Assembly: GCA_027296205.1 (NCBI GenBank)
Contig: JAPUJM010000118.1
Span: 1-8,567 of the forward strand
Length of the DNA stretch: 8,567 bases
Direction of reading: 5' to 3'
DNA from: Actinomycetota bacterium
GTDB taxonomy: Bacteria > Actinomycetota > Acidimicrobiia > Spongiisociales > ZC4RG35
In this document: in pieces, positions 1 to 5,548 of the stretch
How positions within the stretch are numbered: the stretch's first letter is position 1
Layout of the letters: the number at the start of each line of letters is the position of its first letter
Position numbers and translations under genes: made by a program
The notes under the pieces: model-generated
Databases searched by the model: none
What the model saw: the letters and a program-made list of their open reading frames with translations, nothing else
Told to the model about the DNA's origin: nothing

Positions 1-2
1 AA

Positions 3-92
3 TTCCGCAAACCCGACTGGACCCTCTACCCCAAACCCCAACCAGGGTTACATCCCCGACTCGCCGCCCTCGTCGACACCCGACCAACCTAG
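3..92 (+). CDS. possible C-terminal tail of an unknown upstream gene (partial)
   Basis: One frame is open from the window edge to a TAG at 90-92 and reads as a 29-residue tail containing DWTLYPKPQPGLHPRLAALV. The other two + frames are also open here: one to a TGA at 125-127, the other past the ruvC start. An open frame alone is therefore weak evidence. I prefer this frame because its residues look protein-like and most codons end in C or G, whereas the alternatives read as Arg/Pro/Ser-rich shadow. I do not recognise the product. In many Actinobacteria yebC precedes ruvC, but this tail does not resemble the YebC C-terminus I know. The region could equally be non-coding. Confidence 0.22.
   Translation, partial: FRKPDWTLYPKPQPGLHPRLAALVDTRPT
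12..39 (-). other. putative G-quadruplex motif on the - strand
   Basis: The + strand carries C-runs at 12-14, 22-24, 29-32 and 36-39. On the - strand these are four runs of at least three G with loops of 3, 4 and 7 bases, which satisfies the usual G3+N1-7 pattern. The motif lies about 130 bases upstream of ruvC. Whether it folds or has any role is unknown. Such motifs also occur by chance in GC-rich DNA. Confidence 0.35.
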
Positions 93-162
93 GGGCAGCC
101 GCCCCCGCTCAGGAGAGCAGAAGATGAAGACAGTCCAACCGAACCAGTCCGACTACTGTGAT

Positions 163-176
163 AGAACATATGTTCG
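163..176 (+). promoter_or_regulatory. LexA operator (SOS box) overlapping the ruvC start codon
   Basis: Positions 164-175 are a perfect 12-base palindrome, GAACATATGTTC. The 14-base site at 163-176 matches the Gram-positive/actinobacterial SOS box consensus CGAACRNRYGTTYG at 13 of 14 positions; only the first base differs (A for C). LexA binds such sites as a dimer and represses until RecA-stimulated self-cleavage after DNA damage. Holliday-junction genes are established SOS targets in many bacteria, which fits the downstream ruvCAB unit. The ATG at 170-172 lies inside the operator, so bound LexA would sit on the transcription start region or just downstream of it. A TAnnnT-type -10 (TACTGT, 154-159) lies just upstream, but no convincing -35 is visible. 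Confidence 0.85.
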
Positions 177-652
177 TTTTGGGTATCGATCCCGGCCTCT
201 CGGCAACCGGATACGGTCTGGTCGAGGGCCCTCATCCGCCCAAGGCTCTCCTGGCAGGTGTGATTCGCACCAGCACCGATCTCGAGGTTCCCAGACGTCT
301 TGCCGAGCTCCATCGTGGTCTCACCCAGGTGATCAGCGACGCAGAACCAGAGGTGATTGCCCTCGAGACCGTCTTTACCAATCGAAACCTCCAAACGGCC
401 ATCTCCGTTGGTCGCGCCTCGGGGGTTGTGCTCCTCGCCGCAGCCGAGGCAGGACTGGCCGTCCACGAGTATGTGCCCACCACCATCAAATCGGCAGTCA
501 CCGGCGATGGCTCCGCCAATAAGGCCCAGGTTCAGCAAATGGTGGCCCGTCTGCTCCGTCTCGAAGAAGCGCCCAAACCAGCGGACGCCGCCGATGCGCT
601 GGCGATTGCACTCTGTCACCTTCGTGTCGCGCCGTTGCGGGTGAGCCGATGA
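170..652 (+). CDS. ruvC: RuvC, crossover junction endodeoxyribonuclease
   Basis: RuvC is the dimeric, metal-dependent nuclease that cuts Holliday junctions symmetrically in the final step of recombination and fork repair, working with RuvAB. From ATG 170 the protein has 160 residues, near the short end of the family. It opens with MFVLGIDPGLSATGYG. The four catalytic acids are in register with E. coli D7, E66, D138 and D141: D7, E66 (in IALE), D139 and D142 (in PADAADALA). A GTG at 158 could add four residues, but family members start two to three residues before VLGIDPG, and a TGA at 125-127 blocks any longer form. Neither start has a Shine-Dalgarno, so leaderless translation is possible. 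The start codon lies in an SOS box. The stop overlaps the ruvA start (ATGA, 649-652), indicating coupling. Confidence 0.96.
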   Translation: MFVLGIDPGLSATGYGLVEGPHPPKALLAGVIRTSTDLEVPRRLAELHRGLTQVISDAEPEVIALETVFTNRNLQTAISVGRASGVVLLAAAEAGLAVHEYVPTTIKSAVTGDGSANKAQVQQMVARLLRLEEAPKPADAADALAIALCHLRVAPLRVSR

Positions 653-1218
653 TCGGACGTCTGCGCGGGATGTATGTCTCCAGCCAGGACACTGTCGTCA
701 CCATTGATGTCAATGGCGTCGGATACGAAGTCCAGGTAACGCCGCGCGATCTTGGCTCCTTGCCCGGAGTTGGTGAAGAGATCGTCGTCCATACCCACAC
801 TCATGTGCGGGACGTCGAGATGAGTCTCTACGGCTTCGCATCCGAGTCGGATCGAGACCTGTTCCGCATCCTCCTCACCGCGAGCGGAGTCGGGCCCAAA
901 GTCGCCATGGCGATCCTGGGTTCGATAGCCGCCGAAGAAGTGATCCGGGCCATCGTCTCCGAAGATCCCGACACCCTCACGCTCGCCCCCGGAGTCGGCA
1001 AGCGAGGTGCTCAGAAAATCGTCCTCGAGCTCGCTCCAAAGCTCGCCGGAAGAGAGTTCGAGATGACCCGTGGCAGCGAGCTGGGGTCGGTGCGCCAGGC
1101 CCTCGAAGGCCTGGGGTACACAACAGCCGAGATAAACATGGTGATCAGCTCGGTTGATCCGAACGATCCGCTCGACGTGCAGATCAAGGCCGCCCTCCAA
1201 AGCCTGGGGAGTCAGTAG
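649..1218 (+). CDS. ruvA: RuvA, Holliday junction DNA-binding subunit
   Basis: RuvA tetramers bind the four-way junction and load the RuvB motors for branch migration. The product is 189 residues, normal for the family. Residues 1 to about 63 form the OB-fold domain, starting with the typical MIGRLRG and containing NGVGYEV. The acidic pin region corresponds to VRDVEMSLYGF (53-63). Two helix-hairpin-helix motifs follow: LLTASGVGPK (75-84) and LAPGVGKRGAQKI (112-124). The second reads GKRGA where GKKTA is usual. Residues from about 144 (SVRQALEGLGYTTAEI) form the small C-terminal domain that contacts RuvB. The ATG overlaps the ruvC stop by four bases, with a GGTGA element (640-644) four bases upstream. 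The gene ends two bases before ruvB, so ruvA and ruvB are almost certainly co-transcribed. Confidence 0.97.
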   Translation: MIGRLRGMYVSSQDTVVTIDVNGVGYEVQVTPRDLGSLPGVGEEIVVHTHTHVRDVEMSLYGFASESDRDLFRILLTASGVGPKVAMAILGSIAAEEVIRAIVSEDPDTLTLAPGVGKRGAQKIVLELAPKLAGREFEMTRGSELGSVRQALEGLGYTTAEINMVISSVDPNDPLDVQIKAALQSLGSQ

Positions 1219-1220
1219 AC

Positions 1221-2234
1221 ATGCGTGAGGACAGTCTGCTCAGCTCGACGATCGAGAACGAAGAGGAGCTCTCGCTTCGACCGAGAGACCTCGACGAGTT
1301 CATCGGGCAAGCCAAAGTCAAGAACCGGCTCCGGATCTCCCTCGAAGCCGCCACCAAGGAAGGCCGACCTCTCGATCACGTTCTCTTCTCCGGTCCTCCT
1401 GGTCTGGGCAAGACCACCCTGGCCTCGATCATCGCTGCCGAGAAAGGTGTTGCGATCCGGGTGACATCGGGTCCCGCTCTGGAACGACCGGGCGATCTGG
1501 CAGCAATACTTTCCAATCTCCAGCCACAAGACGTGTTCTTCATCGATGAGATCCATCGTCTGCCTCGGGCGGTAGAGGAGATCCTCTACCCGGCCATGGA
1601 GGACTTCCAGCTCGATGTGGTCCTGGGAAAAGGGCCCACCGCCCAGTCAATCCGCATCGATCTCCCTCGTTTCACCCTGGTCGGCGCCACCACCCGTAAG
1701 GGCAAGGTCACGGCGCCTCTTCGCGACCGGTTCGGTATCGAGGAGAAACTCGACTTCTACGAGCCCGACGAGCTCGCCGTGATCATTCGTCGCTCGGCGG
1801 AGATCATCAATGTGAAGATCGACGAGGCGGCGGCCGAGCTGATCTCAGTCCGGAGCCGTCGGACGCCACGCATCGCTAACCGCCTTCTCGCCCGGGTTCG
1901 GGATTACGCCGTGGCCAGAGCCTCGGGGTTTATCGAGCTCAGCGTGGCAGAGGAGGCGCTTACCGTGTTCGAGGTGGACGATCTCGGTCTCGATAAAGTC
2001 GATCGGGCGATTCTCCTCGCCATCATCGACCGGTTCAGCGGAGGTCCCGTGGGGCTCTCCACTCTCTCGATTGCGGTCGCCGAAGAACCCGAAACCGTCG
2101 AAGATGCTTACGAGCCGTTCCTGCTCCAATCGGGTCTGATCAAGCGGACACCACAGGGTCGGGTTGCCACCGAGCATGCGTATGCCCATCTAGGGATCGA
2201 GCGTCCCGAGACGCCCCAGGGAACCCTGCTCTAG
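1221..2234 (+). CDS. ruvB: RuvB, Holliday junction branch migration ATPase
   Basis: RuvB is the AAA+ hexameric motor that pumps DNA through the RuvA-bound junction. It has 337 residues, the usual length. Visible elements are Walker A GPPGLGKTT (58-66), Walker B FFIDEIHR (106-113), sensor 1 region GATTR (155-159), the arginine finger in LRDRFG (R170), the sensor 2 region TPRIANR (215-221), and a C-terminal winged helix from GLDKVDRAILL (256-266) through GGPVGLSTL to RTPQGR. Three positions depart from the very conserved pattern: GATTRKGKV for GATTRAGLL-like, RSRRTPRIAN for RSRGTPRIAN, and RTPQGR for RTPRGR. All catalytic residues are present, so it should be active. A GGGGAG Shine-Dalgarno (1206-1211) stands nine bases before the ATG. 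It is the last gene of the ruv unit and is followed by candidate terminator hairpins. Confidence 0.97.
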   Translation: MREDSLLSSTIENEEELSLRPRDLDEFIGQAKVKNRLRISLEAATKEGRPLDHVLFSGPPGLGKTTLASIIAAEKGVAIRVTSGPALERPGDLAAILSNLQPQDVFFIDEIHRLPRAVEEILYPAMEDFQLDVVLGKGPTAQSIRIDLPRFTLVGATTRKGKVTAPLRDRFGIEEKLDFYEPDELAVIIRRSAEIINVKIDEAAAELISVRSRRTPRIANRLLARVRDYAVARASGFIELSVAEEALTVFEVDDLGLDKVDRAILLAIIDRFSGGPVGLSTLSIAVAEEPETVEDAYEPFLLQSGLIKRTPQGRVATEHAYAHLGIERPETPQGTLL

Positions 2235-2238
2235 TCTC

Positions 2239-2258
2239 TGTCGGCAAGGTCGCCGACA
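2239..2258 (+). other. perfect hairpin just after ruvB
   Basis: TGTCGGC (2239-2245) pairs exactly with GCCGACA (2252-2258) around a six-base loop, starting four bases after the ruvB stop. No T-run follows, so it is not a classic intrinsic terminator. It could stabilise the 3' end of the ruv transcript or pause polymerase. The right arm GCCGACAT is repeated at 2281-2288, so the left arm could in principle pair with either copy. Confidence 0.5.
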
Positions 2259-2286
2259 TTCACCCCCACCTGGATGACACGCCGAC

Positions 2287-2310
2287 ATGGTTCGTCGTAG
2301 AGCCATTTTT
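2287..2310 (+). terminator. candidate intrinsic terminator between ruvB and yajC
   Basis: ATGGTTC (2287-2293) pairs with GAGCCAT (2300-2306) as a seven-pair stem including one G-U wobble, with a six-base loop. It is followed directly by TTTT (2307-2310). The stem is only moderately GC-rich and the T-run is short, so termination may be partial. Its position supports it: it lies 52 bases after the ruvB stop and upstream of a separate -10 candidate and Shine-Dalgarno for yajC. It would keep SOS-induced ruv transcription from running fully into yajC-secDF. Confidence 0.5.
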
Positions 2311-2315
2311 CGGCC

Positions 2316-2321
2316 TAACCT
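2316..2321 (+). promoter_or_regulatory. possible -10 element for yajC-secD-secF
   Basis: TAACCT fits the TAnnnT pattern typical of actinobacterial housekeeping -10 boxes. It would start transcripts near 2328, giving a leader of about 20 bases that contains the yajC Shine-Dalgarno at 2342-2347. No good -35 is present; TTCGTC at 2291-2296, with a 19-base spacer, is the best but weak. The same hexamer occurs just upstream of hisS. A single hexamer match is weak evidence. Confidence 0.3.
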
Positions 2322-2350
2322 CCCGTTTTCCAGCCATCCACGGAGGAACC

Positions 2351-2650
2351 GTGAGTTTTGTCGTGTTCGCCCAGGAATCCGGAGGATTCGGAGGCGCCGG
2401 TTCGTTGATCTTCTTAGGCCTGATGATCGGTGTCTTTTACTTCCTGATCATCAGACCGCAGAGGAATCGGACCAAAAAGCAGAAGGAGCTTTCCCAATCG
2501 CTCGAGATCGGGCATGAGGTCCGCACCATCGGTGGCATTCATGGCACCGTCGTCTCTCTCGACGATGACAGCGTTGTTCTCGGTGTTGAGGAGGGCCGGC
2601 TTCGAGTTTCCCGACGCGCCATCGGCGGTCGCGTAGGGGACGAAGCCTGA
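2351..2650 (+). CDS. yajC: YajC, Sec translocon accessory membrane protein
   Basis: YajC is a small single-span inner-membrane protein that associates with SecD and SecF at the SecYEG channel. The product is 99 residues, typical. A short outside segment (about 1-17) is followed by a hydrophobic span at about 18-37 that ends in the family hallmark IIRPQRNR. A cytoplasmic domain containing GHEVRTIGGIHGTVVSLDDDSV follows; this corresponds to the family's 'GD.V.T.gGi.G.V' pattern. The GTG start is chosen because GGAGGA at 2342-2347 lies three bases before it and no upstream start is needed. A second in-frame GTG at 2363 has no comparable site. It ends one base before secD, so the two are translated as a unit. 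The gap and hairpins upstream suggest its own promoter. Confidence 0.93.
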   Translation: MSFVVFAQESGGFGGAGSLIFLGLMIGVFYFLIIRPQRNRTKKQKELSQSLEIGHEVRTIGGIHGTVVSLDDDSVVLGVEEGRLRVSRRAIGGRVGDEA

Positions 2651-2651
2651 C

Positions 2652-4052
2652 GTGACCCGACGCGTCGTCGGGCTTGTCGTTGTCCTCGCCATTGCGTGGG
2701 GAGGACTGGCAGCCACCATCGCCTTGGGCTTCACACCTCGCCTGGGTCTCGACCTGCAAGGCGGCACTGCGGTGGTTCTGACGGCGCCCGAGGGCACCGA
2801 TCCGGAGCTCATCGAGGTCTCTGTCGACATCATGACCCGTCGGATCGAGACTTTCGGTGATGTGCAGGAGCCAGATATCGCCATCTCCGGCAACAGCACA
2901 GTTGTCGTCCAGCTACCCGGTGTCGAGGACGAGCAGAGAGCCATCGAGGCGGTCGGTCAGACCGGAGATCTCTCCTTTCGGCCCGTTCTGGCGGTCATTC
3001 CGGGGGAGTTCGGCCCCCAGCGCGGCACCAACACGCCGGGAATCGACAACGAGACCGGGCTCACCATCAAAGACGACATCAACGACAACGCGTTTGTTCT
3101 CTACCCGGCCGACTTCGGGTCTCAGGTTTTGTTGGTGGGACCGGCCGGCATGGTCGGTGAAGATGTCGCCGATGCCAGTCCTGTCTTTGAGGCACAATCG
3201 GCCAGTTGGGCGGTCAGTCTCGACCTGACGGGTGAGGGCGGCGACCTTTTCGCTCAGTTGACCGCGGAGGCTGCGACGTTTCCTTTGGGCGACCCGCGAC
3301 GACAAATTGCCATTGTCCTCGACGGTCTGGTGATCTCGGCTCCGCAGGTCATTCCCGAGGGCGGTATCACCGGCGGACAGGCCTCGATCTCCGTCGGAGT
3401 CAGTGAGGACTCACAACAGGAGGCCAACGATCTGGCTGTCGTTCTCCGGTACGGCTCGCTACCGGTCGCATTCGAAATCTCGGCAGTCCAGAAAGTTTCC
3501 GCCACGCTGGGCAGTGACTCGCTCCAGGCCGGTGTCATTGCCGGTCTGCTTGGACTCGGATTGGTGGCAATCGTGCTGCTTTTCATCTACCGGTCGCTGG
3601 GTCTGTTAGCCATCGTCGGTCTCACCGTCTTCGGCTCGCTTCTACTCGCCCTGTTCGGTCTGCTCGGTGAGTTGTCGGGCCTGACGCTGACGCTGGCGGG
3701 CGTCACCGGCATCATCGTCTCGGTCGGAATCACCGCTGACAGCTATATCGTTTTCTATGAACGGCTCAAAGAGAAGATACGCGACGGATATGACGTTGAT
3801 GAGGCAGCCGAGGAGGGGTTCCGCCTTGCCTACCGGACAATCGTCACCGCCGATACTGTTTCGCTGCTGGCAGCCGTGTTGCTGTGGGCCCTCGCAGTCG
3901 GCGCGGTCAAGGGCTTTGCGGTGGCACTCGGTTTGGCCACGGTCCTCGACCTGATACTTGCCAAGGCGTACACGCGACGGGCTGTCGGGATTCTTGCCAA
4001 TACTTCCCTGGGCTCGGGTGGTTGGTTCAGCATCAAGGGGGCGGCCCGGTGA
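2652..4052 (+). CDS. secD: SecD, protein translocase subunit
   Basis: SecD forms with SecF a proton-driven membrane complex that assists the later steps of export through SecYEG. The product has 466 residues, on the short side for an actinobacterial SecD, with a compact external head. Span 1 is at about 5-27. The signature LGLDLQGGT (31-39) begins the P1 head domain. Five further spans follow at about 292-313, 317-338, 343-362, 397-418 and 420-445. GITADSYIVFYERLKE (359-374) is the conserved span-4 motif, with D363 in the position of the proton-relay aspartate; Actinobacteria use TADS here where Proteobacteria have DAN. The GTG start is one base after yajC, with AGGGGA (2635-2640) upstream. 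The stop overlaps the secF start (GTGA, 4049-4052). Confidence 0.96.
   Translation: MTRRVVGLVVVLAIAWGGLAATIALGFTPRLGLDLQGGTAVVLTAPEGTDPELIEVSVDIMTRRIETFGDVQEPDIAISGNSTVVVQLPGVEDEQRAIEAVGQTGDLSFRPVLAVIPGEFGPQRGTNTPGIDNETGLTIKDDINDNAFVLYPADFGSQVLLVGPAGMVGEDVADASPVFEAQSASWAVSLDLTGEGGDLFAQLTAEAATFPLGDPRRQIAIVLDGLVISAPQVIPEGGITGGQASISVGVSEDSQQEANDLAVVLRYGSLPVAFEISAVQKVSATLGSDSLQAGVIAGLLGLGLVAIVLLFIYRSLGLLAIVGLTVFGSLLLALFGLLGELSGLTLTLAGVTGIIVSVGITADSYIVFYERLKEKIRDGYDVDEAAEEGFRLAYRTIVTADTVSLLAAVLLWALAVGAVKGFAVALGLATVLDLILAKAYTRRAVGILANTSLGSGGWFSIKGAAR
4035..4041 (+). promoter_or_regulatory. secF ribosome binding site inside secD
   Basis: AAGGGGG lies seven bases before the GTG at 4049 that I take as the secF start. 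It supports that start over the much earlier ATG at 3884, which is in frame but would add 55 residues of secD shadow sequence. Confidence 0.5.
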
Positions 4053-5008
4053 GCCTCTGGAGCCGGTTGAACAGAGGTGAAACGGAAATCGACTTCGTTG
4101 GCAACCGCAAGCGATGGTTCACCATCTCAGCGGTGCTTCTGGTGATCGCCCTCGGCAGCCTCGGCGTCCGACAACTCAATCTCGGGATCGAATTCGTCGG
4201 TGGGCTGGGCATGCAGGCTCCCAACCCGGCCGGAGCGGACGTGTCGGAGATAAGAGACGCACTCGAGGCTGTCGGAGTCGAGGACGCCACGATCCAGTTG
4301 CTCGACGATGGTGAGGCGGTTCGGGTAGCCACTCCAGTCCTCGACCAGGCATCCGAGATCGAGGCGGCCGCTGCCTTCGCCTCGGTGACGGGGAGCGACC
4401 GAGCGGACATCTCCATCGAGGCGGTCGGGCCGTCGTTCGGGGCCCTCGTCGCCAGACGTGCTCTCATCGCTCTGGGGGTCTTCCTCGGTGCAGTTGTTCT
4501 CTTCATCAGCTGGCGCCTCGAGTTCAAGATGGCCGCCGCCGGTCTCGTCGCCCTCTTTCATGACCTGCTGATAACACTCGGTGTCTACGCGCTCACCGGG
4601 TTCCCGGTGACTCCGGCCACGGTGGTCGCCATCCTGGTGATACTCGGGTACTCCTTGTACGACACGGTGGTCGTGTTCGACAAGGTCGAAGAGCTCGTCG
4701 AGATCGAGGAGAAGAAGTCCTACAGCGAGATCGTCAACGAGGCAATGAACTCTGTGCTGGCCAGATCTCTGGTGACTTCGCTCACCTCCTTGCTGCCGGT
4801 GGGAAGCATCCTGTTTGTCGGCTCGTTCATCCTCGGTGCTTCGACCCTGCGTGACTTTGCACTAGCGCTCTTCGTCGGAATAGCCGCGGGCACCTACTCG
4901 TCCATATTCGTTGCTGCGCCCCTTCTCGCCATCTGGAAAGAGAGGGAACCCGATTGGCAGCAGCGGGCAAAGAAGTCTTCCAGCCGCTCCAGAGCGGGAA
5001 TGCGCTGA
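4049..5008 (+). CDS. secF: SecF, protein translocase subunit
   Basis: SecF is the partner of SecD in the export-assisting membrane complex. From GTG 4049 the protein is 319 residues and starts MSLWSRLNRGETEIDFVGNR, a normal SecF beginning. The frame stays open upstream to 3884, but those codons are a shadow of secD. Spans lie at about 23-42, 136-155, 162-183, 188-210, 241-262 and 268-292. Motifs are NLGIEFVGG (44-52, for the usual LGIDFTGG), HDLLITLGVYALTGF (171-185), GYSLYDTVVVFDKVEE (200-215, with D205 at the functionally important aspartate) and NSVLARSLVTSLTSLLPV (234-251, with R239 at the conserved arginine). The C-terminus is basic (KKSSSRSRAGMR). The GTGA overlap with secD indicates translational coupling and equal dosage. 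apt follows after 15 bases. Confidence 0.96.
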   Translation: MSLWSRLNRGETEIDFVGNRKRWFTISAVLLVIALGSLGVRQLNLGIEFVGGLGMQAPNPAGADVSEIRDALEAVGVEDATIQLLDDGEAVRVATPVLDQASEIEAAAAFASVTGSDRADISIEAVGPSFGALVARRALIALGVFLGAVVLFISWRLEFKMAAAGLVALFHDLLITLGVYALTGFPVTPATVVAILVILGYSLYDTVVVFDKVEELVEIEEKKSYSEIVNEAMNSVLARSLVTSLTSLLPVGSILFVGSFILGASTLRDFALALFVGIAAGTYSSIFVAAPLLAIWKEREPDWQQRAKKSSSRSRAGMR

Positions 5009-5023
5009 TCCGGTCTTAGACTC

Positions 5024-5548
5024 ATGGGCGTGGACCGCCTGATTGCTCTCATTCGCGACATCCCCGACTTTCCCGAACCAGGAGTCGTCTTCAAGGACAT
5101 CACACCAGTTCTCGGCGACGGGAAGGCCCTGTCCGTCCTCTTGGACGCCCTCGCCGAGCCCCACAAGAGATCCGGCGTCTCCAAGGTCGCCGGTATAGAG
5201 GCTCGCGGCTTCACCCTGGCGACACCGGTTGCCGATCGTCTGGACGCCGGCTTCATCCCGGTGAGGAAGCCGGGGAAACTGCCTCACGAGACCATGCGCG
5301 AGGACTACACCCTCGAGTACGGGACCGACGCACTCGAGGTCCACGTGGATGCCGTCGTCGATGGTGAGAAGATTCTGCTGGTGGATGACGTGATCGCCAC
5401 AGGAGGCACCGCGGCCGCGGCTGTCCGTCTTCTTCGAGCCGTTGGAGCCGACGTTGTCGGTTTTGCTGTTTTCATCGAATTGGCTTTCCTGGGTGGGGTC
5501 GAAAAGCTCGACGGCGTTCCATTACATGCCCTCGTTCGATACGACTGA
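5024..5548 (+). CDS. apt: adenine phosphoribosyltransferase
   Basis: Apt makes AMP from adenine and PRPP in purine salvage, in the cytosol. The product is 174 residues, typical for the family. It shows DIPDFPEPGVVFKDITPVL (12-30) at the N-terminus, IEARGF (58-63), the flexible-loop region RKPGKLPHET (81-90), and the PRPP-binding signature ILLVDDVIATGGTA (117-130). FIELAFLGG (150-158) follows as expected. The ATG at 5024 has no clear Shine-Dalgarno and lies 15 bases after secF, so re-initiation is plausible; an in-frame GTG at 5030 is no better. Its 3' end overlaps rel by 23 bases. The apt-rel pairing is a known actinobacterial arrangement that puts purine salvage beside an enzyme that consumes ATP and GTP/GDP; a regulatory meaning is inference. 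Confidence 0.96.
   Translation: MGVDRLIALIRDIPDFPEPGVVFKDITPVLGDGKALSVLLDALAEPHKRSGVSKVAGIEARGFTLATPVADRLDAGFIPVRKPGKLPHETMREDYTLEYGTDALEVHVDAVVDGEKILLVDDVIATGGTAAAAVRLLRAVGADVVGFAVFIELAFLGGVEKLDGVPLHALVRYD

Noticed and set aside
92..105. GGGGC/GCCCC hairpin as a terminator of an upstream gene
   Set aside because: A five-pair stem with a four-base loop and no T-run; too weak to call, and the upstream gene itself is uncertain.
124..522. 132-codon + frame with a good ribosome site, overlapping ruvC
   Set aside because: Beyond the first dozen codons it is an Arg/Ser/Pro-rich shadow of ruvC with no recognisable domain; only its initiation site is kept as a finding.
616..1200. - strand open frame (194 codons) opposite ruvA
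   Set aside because: It is antisense shadow of an unambiguous ruvA; no motif or plausible start context.
3884..4048. Upstream extension of the secF frame
   Set aside because: These 55 codons are secD in another frame; SecF motifs begin at the GTG at 4049, which has its own ribosome site.
5442..5525. Upstream extension of the rel frame
   Set aside because: These 28 codons are an out-of-frame reading of apt and do not resemble Rel N-termini.
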